36,694 bases of DNA from Sphingomonadaceae bacterium. Lineage in GTDB: Bacteria; Pseudomonadota; Alphaproteobacteria; Sphingomonadales; Sphingomonadaceae. The notes under the pieces were generated by a model. It ran no database searches and had not been told where the DNA came from. It worked only from the letters and a program-made list of their open reading frames with translations. The stretch spans positions 1 to 36,694 of the forward strand of contig JAFAZF010000053.1 in assembly GCA_019239915.1 (NCBI GenBank), read 5' to 3'. This document shows, piece by piece, positions 17,327-24,897 of the stretch (its first letter is position 1; the number at the start of each line of letters is the position of its first letter). The translations under genes and the position numbers were made by a program.

Positions 17327-18697
17327 ATGGCGCGACGGACCATCGCGCTCGTCGGGCTGGGCCTGTCCTCGTTGGCGCTGACCGGTTTCTCCCCCGACGC
17401 GGAGATCCTCGGCCAGCCGACCTGCGCGGACGGTGTCTGCACGACGAAGCTCACCGGCGCGCAGCTGCTCGACGACGCGCAGCGCCTCGTTCTCGCGCAC
17501 CGCTACGACGAGGCGAAGCCGCTGCTGATCGCGCTCGCGCAGGATCCCAAATACAGGATGGAGACCGACTTCCTCGACGGCTACGTCGCCGAGGAGACCG
17601 GCGACCTCAACACCGCCGCGCATTATTTCCGGCTCGTGCTGCAGGATCGTCCGGACGTTACCCGCGCCCGCCTCGAGCTCGCCCGCGTGCTGATGCTCCA
17701 GGGCAAGGACGACGCCGCCGACTATAATTATCGCATCGCCAGCAAGGACAAGGACCTGCCGCCCGAGATCGCCAAGACGATCAGCGATTCGCGCGACACG
17801 CTGCGCAACCGCCGCCGCTGGCACCTCAACGTCGATTTCGATCTCGTCCCCGACAGCAACGTCAACAACGCCACCGACGCGCGCGCGATCGACGTCACGC
17901 TCGGCAACACCACGCTGCCGCTCCAGCTCGACAACAATGCCCGGCGCCAATCCGGCCTCGGCCAGAGCGTGTCCGTCTCGTCCGGCATCCGCTTCAAGCT
18001 GCGCGACAATCTCGCGATGCTCGTCGATGCCGATGGCCAATTCGTTAACCAGAAGGGCAGCGCCGACGACGATGCCTCGGTGCTCGTCGCCGCCGGCCCC
18101 GAATATACGTTCAAGGACGGCACCAGGCTCTCGGTTGAGGCGCTGATGGCGAGCCGCTGGTTCGGCGGCAAGACGCTCACCCGCGGCCCCGGCGCGCGCA
18201 CCAACTTCCAGAAGAATCTGAGCCAGGGCTCGCGCATCGGCCTGCAGGTCGATGTCCGCCACAACAGCTCCTATTATGGCGGCGAGTTCGCCGGCTGGCA
18301 GGTCGGCGCCTATGGCAGCTACGAGCATATCGTCGATCACACGATGGTCGCCTCGCTCACGCTGTTCGGGGTGCGTCAGTCGCTCGGCTCGGCAGCCTAT
18401 TCGAACACCGAGGCGGGCTTTTCGGCCGGCATCGGCGGCGAGCTGCCGCGCGGGATCAACGCCGGCATCTCGGGGGGCGTCTCGCGCGCCTGGTTCGATG
18501 CGCCGATGGCGTTCCTCTCGCCCGAGCCGCGCCGCGACTGGAAGCCGAGCTTCCGCGCCTATGCCGGCCTGCGCAGCATCAAGGTCGCCGGCTTCTCGCC
18601 GTCGGTTACCTACACCTACAACGCATCGCTGAGCTCGATTCCGCTCTACAAGACGACGCGCAGCCGCGTCCTGCTCGGCATCTCGCGGTATTTTTGA
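17327..18697 (+). CDS. Surface lipoprotein assembly modifier (Slam, DUF560 barrel)
   Basis: 456 residues. A signal peptide (about 1-20) is followed by CADGVC (Cys 33 and 38, possible disulfide). A TPR-like helical domain spans about residues 45-155 (AQRLVLAHRYDEAKPLLIALAQDP, AEETGDLNTAAHYFRLVLQDRPDVTRARLELARVL). From about 160 an outer-membrane barrel begins with RRRWHLNVDFDLVPDSNVNNAT and ends with a terminal Phe (SRVLLGISRYF). This two-part build is that of Slam proteins, which move specific lipoproteins to the cell surface (the type XI secretion route). The upstream TbpB-like lipoprotein is the natural substrate. GGGGGAG precedes the start. After the stop comes purS, not a related gene. 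Confidence 0.87.
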   Translation: MARRTIALVGLGLSSLALTGFSPDAEILGQPTCADGVCTTKLTGAQLLDDAQRLVLAHRYDEAKPLLIALAQDPKYRMETDFLDGYVAEETGDLNTAAHYFRLVLQDRPDVTRARLELARVLMLQGKDDAADYNYRIASKDKDLPPEIAKTISDSRDTLRNRRRWHLNVDFDLVPDSNVNNATDARAIDVTLGNTTLPLQLDNNARRQSGLGQSVSVSSGIRFKLRDNLAMLVDADGQFVNQKGSADDDASVLVAAGPEYTFKDGTRLSVEALMASRWFGGKTLTRGPGARTNFQKNLSQGSRIGLQVDVRHNSSYYGGEFAGWQVGAYGSYEHIVDHTMVASLTLFGVRQSLGSAAYSNTEAGFSAGIGGELPRGINAGISGGVSRAWFDAPMAFLSPEPRRDWKPSFRAYAGLRSIKVAGFSPSVTYTYNASLSSIPLYKTTRSRVLLGISRYF

Positions 18698-18777
18698 CGG
18701 TCATCCGCCTCCGCCAAGAGGGAGGATTACATCGTCATCAGTTGCCCTTTGCGGCGCCATGCGCCATGGCCGCGGCC

Positions 18778-19005
18778 ATGAAGACGCGCGTCACCATCAC
18801 GCTCAAGAACGGGGTGCTCGATCCGCAGGGCAAGGCGATCCATCATGCGCTGGAGGGGCTTGGCTTCTCGGGCGTCAACGATGTCCGCGCCGGCAAGCTG
18901 ATCGAGCTCGATCTCGACGAGGGCGTGTCGGACCGCGACATCGAGGCGATGTGCCGCAAGCTCCTCGCCAACACCGTGATCGAGAATTTCCGCATCGAGC
19001 GATGA
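18778..19005 (+). CDS. purS: Phosphoribosylformylglycinamidine synthase subunit PurS
   Basis: 75 residues from ATG 18778 (MKTRVTITLKNGVLDPQGKAIHHALEGLGF). The frame is open upstream into the end of the Slam gene, but only this start matches PurS length (about 75-80). Typical features are the alpha/beta fold with VNDVRAGKLIELDLD and the C-terminal MCRKLLANTVIENFRIE. PurS is the small structural subunit that joins PurL with glutaminase PurQ in the three-part FGAM synthase. purQ follows after 124 bases that contain a REP-like element; purL is not in the window. Confidence 0.95.
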   Translation: MKTRVTITLKNGVLDPQGKAIHHALEGLGFSGVNDVRAGKLIELDLDEGVSDRDIEAMCRKLLANTVIENFRIER

Positions 19006-19029
19006 CCGCCGCTGCTGAAACGAGGAGGA

Positions 19030-19107
19030 CCGTTCGTGCCGAGCGCAGTCGAGGCACGCTGATGTATCACCTGCCGCACGTCCCTCGACTTCGCTCGGGA
19101 CGAACGG
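19030..19107. repeat. REP-like intergenic element, copy C
   Basis: The left unit has stem GTGCC/GGCAC around GAGCGCAGTCGA; the right unit has stem GTCCC/GGGAC around TCGACTTCGCTC. The outer ends CCGTTC (19030) and GAACGG (19107) complement each other. It lies between purS and purQ. Confidence 0.9.
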
Positions 19108-19129
19108 AAGCTTGGCCGGAAGGCACGAC

Positions 19130-19795
19130 ATGAAGACCGCCGTGATCGTCTTCCCTGGCTCCAACTGCGATCGCGATCTCGCCGTCGCGCTCGAGCAGAC
19201 CACCGGCCGGAAGCCTGCCATGGTCTGGCATCGCGAGAGCGCGCTTCCCGAAGGTACCGCTCTCGTCGCGGTGCCCGGCGGCTTCTCCTATGGCGACTAT
19301 CTGCGCTCGGGCGCGATGGCAGCGCGCTCGCCGATCATGAAGGCGGTGGTCGAGGCCGCCGGCCGCGGCACCGCGGTGCTCGGCGTCTGCAACGGCTTCC
19401 AGATCCTCACCGAGGCCGGGCTGCTGCCGGGTGCGCTGATGCGCAACGCCGGTCTTTCCTTCGTCTGCCGTGACGTGCCGCTGACCATCGCCACCAGCCA
19501 GTCCGCCTTCACCAGCCGCTACGAGGCGGACGAGGCGCTCTCCATCCCGGTCGCGCATCATGACGGCAACTACTTCGCCGACGACGAGACGCTCGATCGG
19601 CTGGAAGGCGAAGGCCGCGTCGCCTTCCGCTACGCCGAGGACGTCAACGGTTCGGCGCGCGACATCGCCGGCATCATCAACGAAGCGGGCAACGTGCTCG
19701 GCATGATGCCGCATCCCGAGCGAGTCATCGAGGCCGCGCATGGGCGGACAGACGGACGGCGGCTGTTCGAAGGGCTGGTCGCAGCGCTGGCGTAA
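19130..19795 (+). CDS. purQ: Phosphoribosylformylglycinamidine synthase subunit PurQ
   Basis: 221 residues from ATG 19130, with GGAAGG six bases upstream; a TTG six codons earlier is less likely. Start [17 protein letters not shown] is typical. The class I glutamine amidotransferase triad is visible: the nucleophile Cys in GVCNGFQIL (about residue 87) and the His and Glu of [10 protein letters not shown] near residues 198-200. PurQ releases ammonia from glutamine for the PurL-catalysed conversion of FGAR to FGAM. It belongs with purS just upstream. Confidence 0.97.
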   Translation: MKTAVIVFPGSNCDRDLAVALEQTTGRKPAMVWHRESALPEGTALVAVPGGFSYGDYLRSGAMAARSPIMKAVVEAAGRGTAVLGVCNGFQILTEAGLLPGALMRNAGLSFVCRDVPLTIATSQSAFTSRYEADEALSIPVAHHDGNYFADDETLDRLEGEGRVAFRYAEDVNGSARDIAGIINEAGNVLGMMPHPERVIEAAHGRTDGRRLFEGLVAALA

Positions 19796-19877
19796 GCAGC
19801 GACCACTAATGCGTCATGTGACGAAACTAGGCACGAGACGCGCTCGATCACGACGCGCTTGGATGGAGCGGCAATGT

Positions 19878-19897
19878 ATCCTGACTTTCGTCAGGAT
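19878..19897. repeat. Short palindrome with TTTC loop, copy 1
   Basis: A perfect hairpin with 8-base stem arms ATCCTGAC and GTCAGGAT around TTTC, in the gap after purQ. It resembles the palindrome at 30862-30881, read on the other strand. Confidence 0.8.
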
Positions 19898-19966
19898 GAC
19901 CACCGATCAGGCGCGAGCGCGCCGTGCCCTCGGAACGCCAGCTCCGGCGCGCCTTCAAACCGAAAC

Positions 19967-20036
19967 CCGTTCAGCCTGAGCGAAGTCGAAGGCCACGCGC
20001 TTGTGGCCGCACTTCGACTACGCTCAGTGCGAACGG
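19967..20036. repeat. REP-like intergenic element, copy D
   Basis: The most compact copy, 70 bases. The left unit has GCCT/AGGC around GAGCGAAGTCGA, the right unit GCACT/AGTGC around TCGACTACGCTC. A central stem GGCCAC/GTGGCC (19991-20008) joins them. Outer ends CCGTTC and GAACGG. Confidence 0.9.
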
Positions 20037-20075
20037 TCACTTTTTGGAAGGGCAGGCTTCCCCCGCCCCCGAGCC

Positions 20076-20201
20076 TCAGCCCTGGCGCGCCTTGAAGCGG
20101 CGGTTCGTCTTGTTGATGACGTACGTACGGCCGCGGCGACGGATCACGCGATTGTCGCGATGACGCCCTTTCAGCGATTTCAGCGAGTTGCGGATCTTCA
20201 T
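20076..20201 (-). CDS. rpmJ: 50S ribosomal protein L36, cysteine-free form
   Basis: A 41-residue protein starting [19 protein letters not shown] and ending [12 protein letters not shown]. It contains no cysteine or zinc ribbon, so it is the zinc-independent form usual in sphingomonads. L36 binds 23S rRNA in the large subunit and helps late assembly. The gene stands alone on the minus strand between purQ and a lipoprotein gene, not in a ribosomal operon. Its leader (20236-20270) holds a GC-rich stem with a T5 run downstream on the minus strand. Confidence 0.97.
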   Translation of the reverse strand: MKIRNSLKSLKGRHRDNRVIRRRGRTYVINKTNRRFKARQG

Positions 20202-20366
20202 GGCAGCCGCCCGGGTCTCTTCGAATAAGTGATCGGAAAAAGCGAGGCGCCCGCCTATGCGGGGGCGGCGGACAAGTCAAGGCATCCGCATCGTTCGGTG
20301 GCCGGCCATGCAGCGAAAGCGTAGCGACGCGCGTTGCATCCGCAACAATCGTCGCGAGCCACGCCC

Positions 20367-20981
20367 ATGGACCGAATTAAAATCGCCCTCACCGCGTTCG
20401 TCACGCTTGCGCTCGCCGGCTGCGCGACGACGCTGCCGCCCACCGGCCCGGTCACCGTCACGCGCTTCCATATCGACCAGCCGCCCGCGATGAGCGATGT
20501 CGCGCTGGAGCCACGGCCCGGCGCCGATCCGCAAAGCCTGGAATTCCAATCCGATCTCCCACCGATCGCGACCGAGCTGAGCCGGCTCGGCTTCCATGTC
20601 GTTGCGCCCGGTAGCACGTCACCGCTCGTCGCGATCGTCGACGTGACCCGCCAGTCGCGTCCCGGGCCGCCGCGCCATTCGCCGGTGACGATCGGCATCG
20701 GCGGCGGCTTCGGCGGCGGCGGCTGGCACAGCGGCGGCGGAGTCGGCGGCGGAGTCGCCTTTCCGGTAGGCGGCGAGGCCGGACCGGACATCGTTGGCAC
20801 GCAGCTCTCGATCCAGCTCAAGCGCCGCAGCGACGGTACGGTCGTCTGGGAAGGCCGCGCGTTCATGGAAGCGCGCGCCGATGCGCCGCAATCCGCGCCC
20901 GATGCCGCGATCGCCAGGCTCGCGTCGGCGCTGTTCCAGGGCTTTCCGGGAGAATCGGGTCGCACTATCACGGTGAAATGA
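20367..20981 (+). CDS. DUF4136-type lipoprotein
   Basis: 204 residues from ATG 20367 (MDRIKIALTAFVTLALAGCATT); the open frame extends 11 codons upstream without a good signal sequence. The lipobox LAGC gives the lipidated cysteine near residue 18. The body has the DUF4136 pattern: TVTRFHID near the start, a beta region ending VAIVDVTRQ, a Gly-rich loop (GGGFGGGGWHSGGGVGGG, about residues 110-130) and TQLSIQLKRRSDGTVVWEGRA near the end. Function of the family is not known. The TGA overlaps the ATG of the following carboxypeptidase gene (ATGA), which suggests translational coupling. Confidence 0.82.
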   Translation: MDRIKIALTAFVTLALAGCATTLPPTGPVTVTRFHIDQPPAMSDVALEPRPGADPQSLEFQSDLPPIATELSRLGFHVVAPGSTSPLVAIVDVTRQSRPGPPRHSPVTIGIGGGFGGGGWHSGGGVGGGVAFPVGGEAGPDIVGTQLSIQLKRRSDGTVVWEGRAFMEARADAPQSAPDAAIARLASALFQGFPGESGRTITVK

Positions 20982-22105
20982 GCCCGACCTCCCTCAGCAT
21001 CACCAGCGCGTTCGACAGCGGCAACATCCGCCTCCTCTCGATGCTCGACGATCGCGTCGAGCTCGAGATCGTCCGCGATCACCAGTCCGACTTCTACCAG
21101 TGGTTCCACTTCCGGCTGACCGGCGCCGCCGGACGTGCGCTGACGCTGGCGATCGTCAATGCCGGAGGCTCGGCCTATCCCGACGGCTGGCCGGGCTATA
21201 CCGCCTGCGCCTCCTATGATCGCGAGACCTGGTTCCGCGTGCCGACGAGCTTCGCCGACGGCACGCTCGCGATTCGCCACACGCCAGAGCGGGACAGCGT
21301 TTGGTACGCCTATTTCGCGCCGTACAGCTACGAGCGCCATCAGTCGCTCGTCGCGCGTATCGCAGCCGAGCCGGGCGTCCGCTACGCCGCGCTCGGCCGC
21401 ACGCTGGATGGCCGCGAGCTCGATTGCCTGACGATCGGTGACGGCGCCAAGCAGGTCTGGCTCTATGCGCGCCAGCATCCCGGCGAGACGATGGCCGAGT
21501 GGTGGATGGAGGGCGCGCTCGAGCGGCTCACCGATCCTGCCGATCCGGTGGCGCGCGCTCTCCGCCGGCAGGCGACCTTTCATGTCGTGCCGAACATGAA
21601 TCCGGACGGCGCGATCCGCGGCCATCTGCGCACCAACGCGGCCGGCGTGAACCTCAACCGGGAGTGGCACGCGCCGAGCCTGGAGAAGAGTCCGGAAGTT
21701 TTGCACGTGCTCCGCGCGATGGACGCGAGCGGCGTCGACTTCGCGATGGATGTCCATGGCGACGAGGCCATACCCTATGTCTTCCTCGCCGGGTTCGAGG
21801 GCATCCCGTCGCTCAAGGAGGCGCAGGTGAAGGGCTTCGATGCCTATGCCGGCGCGCTCGCGCGGCGCACGCCGGACTTCCAGCGCAAGCATGGCTATGC
21901 GGTTACGAGGCCCGGCAGCGCCAATCTTTCGATGTCGACCAACCAGCTCGCCGGGCGCTTCGGCTGCGTCGCGATGACGCTCGAGATGCCGTTCAAGGAC
22001 AATGACGACCTGCCGGATCCCGAGCGCGGCTGGAGCCCCGAACGCTCCGCACGGCTCGGCGCGGATTGCCTTGGCGCACTCTATGATATGATGGGCGATC
22101 TCTAA
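20978..22105 (+). CDS. M14-family carboxypeptidase, cytosolic CCP/AGBL-like
   Basis: 375 residues, no signal peptide. An N-terminal beta domain (SAFDSGNIRLLSM, FYQWFHFRLTGAAGR, about residues 1-125) is the kind found in cytosolic carboxypeptidases of the Nna1/AGBL group. The M14 catalytic part follows with zinc ligands in RQHPGETM (His and Glu), VPNMNPDGAIRGHLRTNAAGVNLNREW, the third ligand in MDVHGDE and the catalytic Glu in TLEMPFKDN. Eukaryotic relatives trim glutamate side chains from tubulin; what the bacterial forms cut is largely unknown. Overlap with the DUF4136 lipoprotein gene makes them one unit. Confidence 0.9.
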   Translation: MSPTSLSITSAFDSGNIRLLSMLDDRVELEIVRDHQSDFYQWFHFRLTGAAGRALTLAIVNAGGSAYPDGWPGYTACASYDRETWFRVPTSFADGTLAIRHTPERDSVWYAYFAPYSYERHQSLVARIAAEPGVRYAALGRTLDGRELDCLTIGDGAKQVWLYARQHPGETMAEWWMEGALERLTDPADPVARALRRQATFHVVPNMNPDGAIRGHLRTNAAGVNLNREWHAPSLEKSPEVLHVLRAMDASGVDFAMDVHGDEAIPYVFLAGFEGIPSLKEAQVKGFDAYAGALARRTPDFQRKHGYAVTRPGSANLSMSTNQLAGRFGCVAMTLEMPFKDNDDLPDPERGWSPERSARLGADCLGALYDMMGDL

Positions 22106-22435
22106 GGCGAGATCGACCGATTGCTTTTGCGCCGGAAGCGTCGCTGGTGACGATACCGATGGCAGCCAGCACTATGCGCGGCTTTCCACTTTCCTACAGC
22201 GTGCCTGTTGGCGCATGCTCGCGCTTTGCGGTTGCTGGATTCGCGAACGACGCTGCCGGCTTAAGGTCACACGGCGTAAGATCACGCTACCATGTGACCT
22301 TTCGCCTCACTTTCGGTCCGGCGGAATGTGACCTTTCGCAATCCGGGAAGGTGATGCGAACGCCGCGCTCGGCAGGGCTTTCGCTCGCCCCTCCCCTCGC
22401 CTAAGAGCGCGTCTTTCGTGGTTCAGGGGGATCGT
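22106..22435. other. Gap of about 330 bases before gpmA
   Basis: No gene supported. A short open frame at 22147-22404 has no homology-like features. The gap holds the repeated GTGACC motif described separately and presumably the gpmA promoter. Confidence 0.6.
22263..22339. promoter_or_regulatory. Repeated GTGACCTT motif upstream of gpmA
   Basis: The 14-mer ATGTGACCTTTCGC occurs exactly twice (22292-22305 and 22326-22339), 34 bases apart start to start. AAGGTCAC at 22263-22270 is the same half-site inverted. The three sites, about 100-170 bases before gpmA, look like binding sites for one regulator. I cannot name the factor. Confidence 0.45.
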
Positions 22436-23122
22436 TTGCCCACGCTCGTGCTCATCCGCCACGGCCAATCGGCCTGGAATCTGGAGAACCGTTTCACCGG
22501 CTGGTGGGACGTGAACCTGACCGAGCAGGGCATCGCCGAGGCCAAGGCAGCGGGCGAGCTGATGGGCGCGAAAGGTCTCGATTTCGACCAGTGCTTCACC
22601 AGCGTACAGACCCGCGCGATCAAGACGCTCAACCTTGCACTCGAAGCGATGGGCCGGCTGTGGCTACCGGTCGAGAAGGACTGGCATCTGAACGAGCGCC
22701 ATTATGGCGGCCTCACCGGCCTCGACAAGGCCGAGACGGCGGCAAAACATGGCGACGAGCAGGTCAAGATCTGGCGCCGCTCGTTCGACACGCTACCGCC
22801 GGTGCTGGCGGCAGGCGGCCCCTATGATCTCGCCCGGGATCGCCGCTACGCCGGCATCGCGATCCCGCAGACGGAGAGCCTCAAGGACACCATCGCGCGC
22901 GTGCTGCCCTACTGGGAGAGCCGCATCGCTCCCGAGCTGAAGGCGGGCCAGCGCGTGCTGATCTCGGCGCACGGCAATTCGCTGCGCGCGCTCGTCAAGC
23001 ATCTGTCGGCCATCCCGGACGACGAGATCACCGGCCTGGAAATCCCGACCGGCCAGCCGATCGTCTACGAGCTCGACGACGCGCTCAACGCCACCGACCG
23101 CTATTATCTGAGCGAGCGGTAG
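22436..23122 (+). CDS. gpmA: 2,3-bisphosphoglycerate-dependent phosphoglycerate mutase
   Basis: 228 residues if read from TTG 22436, which has AGGGGGAT just upstream; GTG 22418 is the alternative and adds six residues. The catalytic motif [20 protein letters not shown] is at residues 5-24, with [14 protein letters not shown] and [14 protein letters not shown] supplying the acid and second histidine. It interconverts 3- and 2-phosphoglycerate in glycolysis and gluconeogenesis through a phosphohistidine. The insertion between RSFDTLPP and ESLKDT is normal for this family. purE follows after a REP-like element. Confidence 0.95.
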   Translation: MPTLVLIRHGQSAWNLENRFTGWWDVNLTEQGIAEAKAAGELMGAKGLDFDQCFTSVQTRAIKTLNLALEAMGRLWLPVEKDWHLNERHYGGLTGLDKAETAAKHGDEQVKIWRRSFDTLPPVLAAGGPYDLARDRRYAGIAIPQTESLKDTIARVLPYWESRIAPELKAGQRVLISAHGNSLRALVKHLSAIPDDEITGLEIPTGQPIVYELDDALNATDRYYLSER

Positions 23123-23138
23123 CATGATTGCCGCCCCC

Positions 23139-23221
23139 CCGTTCGTCCCGAGCGAAGTCGAGGGACGTGAGGCGAGCGATCTGCTGGCGGCACGTGCCTC
23201 GACTTCGCTCGGCACGAACGG
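23139..23221. repeat. REP-like intergenic element, copy E
   Basis: The left unit has stem GTCCC (23145-23149) and GGGAC (23162-23166) around GAGCGAAGTCGA; the right unit has GTGCC (23194-23198) and GGCAC (23211-23215) around TCGACTTCGCTC. Outer ends CCGTTC and GAACGG. It lies between gpmA and purE. Confidence 0.92.
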
Positions 23222-23236
23222 TGAAGGGCAGCGATC

Positions 23237-23719
23237 GTGACTGGCCCCCTCGTCGGCATCATCATGGGCTCGTCCTCCGATTGGGAGACGATGCGTCATG
23301 CCGCCGAAACGCTGGCGAAGCTGGACGTCGCCCATGAGGCACGAGTCGTCTCTGCGCACCGCACGCCGCAGCGCCTTTACGACTATGCGACCGGCGCGGC
23401 CGGGCGCGGGCTCAAGGCGATCATCGCCGGTGCGGGCGGTGCCGCCCACCTGCCGGGCATGGCTGCGGCAATGACGCGGCTGCCGGTGCTCGGCGTGCCG
23501 GTCGAGAGCAAGGCGCTGTCGGGCATGGATAGCCTGCTCTCGATCGTCCAGATGCCGGCGGGCATTCCGGTCGGGACGCTCGCGATCGGCAAGGCCGGCG
23601 CGGTCAATGCCGCGCTGCTCGCCGCCGCGATCCTCGCGACGAGCGACAAGGCGCTCGCCGCCCGCCTCGACGCGTGGCGCAAGGCGCAGACCGACGCGGT
23701 CGCCGAGAACCCCGAGTGA
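23237..23719 (+). CDS. purE: N5-carboxyaminoimidazole ribonucleotide mutase
   Basis: 160 residues from GTG 23237, preceded by GAAGGGCAG. Class I PurE features are plain: [13 protein letters not shown] at residues 7-19, [61 protein letters not shown]. The enzyme moves the carboxylate of N5-CAIR to C4, giving CAIR, the substrate of PurC encoded upstream. The purK start lies 10 bases after its stop, so the two are translated together as in most bacteria. Confidence 0.97.
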   Translation: MTGPLVGIIMGSSSDWETMRHAAETLAKLDVAHEARVVSAHRTPQRLYDYATGAAGRGLKAIIAGAGGAAHLPGMAAAMTRLPVLGVPVESKALSGMDSLLSIVQMPAGIPVGTLAIGKAGAVNAALLAAAILATSDKALAARLDAWRKAQTDAVAENPE

Positions 23720-23729
23720 CGGCGCGCGG

Positions 23730-24794
23730 ATGATCGTCCCGCCCGGCTCCACGATCGGCATCTTGGGCGGCGGCCAGCTCGGACGGATGGTCGCAGTCGC
23801 GGCCGTCCAGCTCGGCTATCGCACGCACATCTACGCACCGGAGGCGAGCGGCCCCGCCGCCGACGTCTCGCGCTGGACGCAGGGACGGTATGAGGATGCC
23901 GACGCCCTCGCCCGTTTCAGCGGACAGGTCGATGTCGTCACCTACGAGTTCGAGAACGTCCCCGTCGTTGCGCTCGGCGTGCTCAGCGAGAAGCTGCGGC
24001 CGTCGGCGAGGCCGCTGGAGGTGGCGCAGGACCGTGCCAGCGAAAAGAGCTTCGCCGAGCGCCTCGGTGTAGCCGTCGCCCCGTGGCAGCCGGTCGACGA
24101 TCGCGCCGCGCTCGACAGCGCACTCGCCGCCATCGGTGCGCCGGCGATCCTCAAGACACGACGCTTCGGCTATGACGGCAAAGGCCAGGCCCGTCTCGCC
24201 TCCGCGGCCGATGGCGATGCGGCGTGGGCTGCGATCGGCGGCAGGCCGGCTGTGCTGGAGAAGCAGATCGGCTTCACGCACGAGTTCTCGATCCTGATCG
24301 CGCGTACCTCTGGTGGCGCCTGCGCGGTGTACGATCCGCCCGAGAACGTGCACCGCGACGGCATATTGCGGCTCTCGAAGCTGCCGGCACCGAGCGCGCT
24401 CGCGTCGCAGACCGCGCTCGCCGCAGCCTCGGCACAGCGCATCGCGGACGCCCTCGATTATGTCGGCGTGCTCGCCTGCGAGTTCTTCGCGACCAGCGAT
24501 GGCATCCCGCTGTTCAACGAGATGGCGCCGCGCGTGCACAACAGTGGCCACTGGACGATCGAAGGCGCGGTTACCTCGCAATTCGAAAATCACGTCCGCG
24601 CGATCTGCGGGCTGCCGCTCGGATCGACCGCGCTCGCCGCCGCGCATGTCGAGATGCGCAACCTGATCGGATCGGACGTCGACGATTGGCAGGCTATCCT
24701 CGCCGATCCCGCCACGCATCTTCACCTCTACGGCAAGCGCGAAGCCCGGCCCGGCCGCAAGATGGGACATGTGACGCGGCTGCGGCTGGACTAG
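23730..24794 (+). CDS. purK: N5-carboxyaminoimidazole ribonucleotide synthase
   Basis: 354 residues from ATG 23730; the frame is open back into purE but this start gives the canonical N-terminus (PPGSTIGILGGGQLGRM). ATP-grasp features include DVVTYEFENVP, ILKTRRFGYDGKGQ, EKQIGFTHEFSILIAR, ACEFFATSDGIPLFNEMAPRVHNSGHWTIEGA and YGKREARPGRKMGHV. It uses ATP and bicarbonate to carboxylate AIR to N5-CAIR, which PurE then rearranges. It is the last gene of the gpmA-purE-purK run; a REP-like element follows directly. Confidence 0.97.
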   Translation: MIVPPGSTIGILGGGQLGRMVAVAAVQLGYRTHIYAPEASGPAADVSRWTQGRYEDADALARFSGQVDVVTYEFENVPVVALGVLSEKLRPSARPLEVAQDRASEKSFAERLGVAVAPWQPVDDRAALDSALAAIGAPAILKTRRFGYDGKGQARLASAADGDAAWAAIGGRPAVLEKQIGFTHEFSILIARTSGGACAVYDPPENVHRDGILRLSKLPAPSALASQTALAAASAQRIADALDYVGVLACEFFATSDGIPLFNEMAPRVHNSGHWTIEGAVTSQFENHVRAICGLPLGSTALAAAHVEMRNLIGSDVDDWQAILADPATHLHLYGKREARPGRKMGHVTRLRLD

Positions 24795-24797
24795 CGG

Positions 24798-24878
24798 CCG
24801 TTCGCCCTGAGCTTGCCGAAGGGCTATTCTTCTCGGCGGGCAAGAAAAAGCAGGGCTCGACAGACTCAGCCCGAACGG
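24798..24878. repeat. REP-like intergenic element, copy F
   Basis: The left unit has stem GCCCT/AGGGC around GAGCTTGCCGA; the right unit has GGGCT/AGCCC around CGACAGACTC, a more divergent core. Outer ends CCGTTC and GAACGG. It lies between convergent purK and the 101-residue protein gene. Confidence 0.85.
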
Positions 24879-24897
24879 TTTGGGATGAGGGCTCCCC

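Noticed and set aside
16127-18340. 737-residue minus-strand open frame opposite the lipoprotein and Slam genes
   Set aside because: It is a GC-driven antisense frame with low-complexity Arg/Ala/Gly composition; both plus-strand genes have signal peptides and family features.
20236-20270. GC-rich stem with T5 on the minus strand in the rpmJ leader, as a terminator
   Set aside because: There is no minus-strand gene upstream that it could terminate, and the stem has a mismatch; kept only as a note in the rpmJ entry.
22147-22404. 85-residue plus-strand open frame before gpmA
   Set aside because: It has no ribosome binding site or recognisable features, and it spans the repeated regulatory-looking motif.
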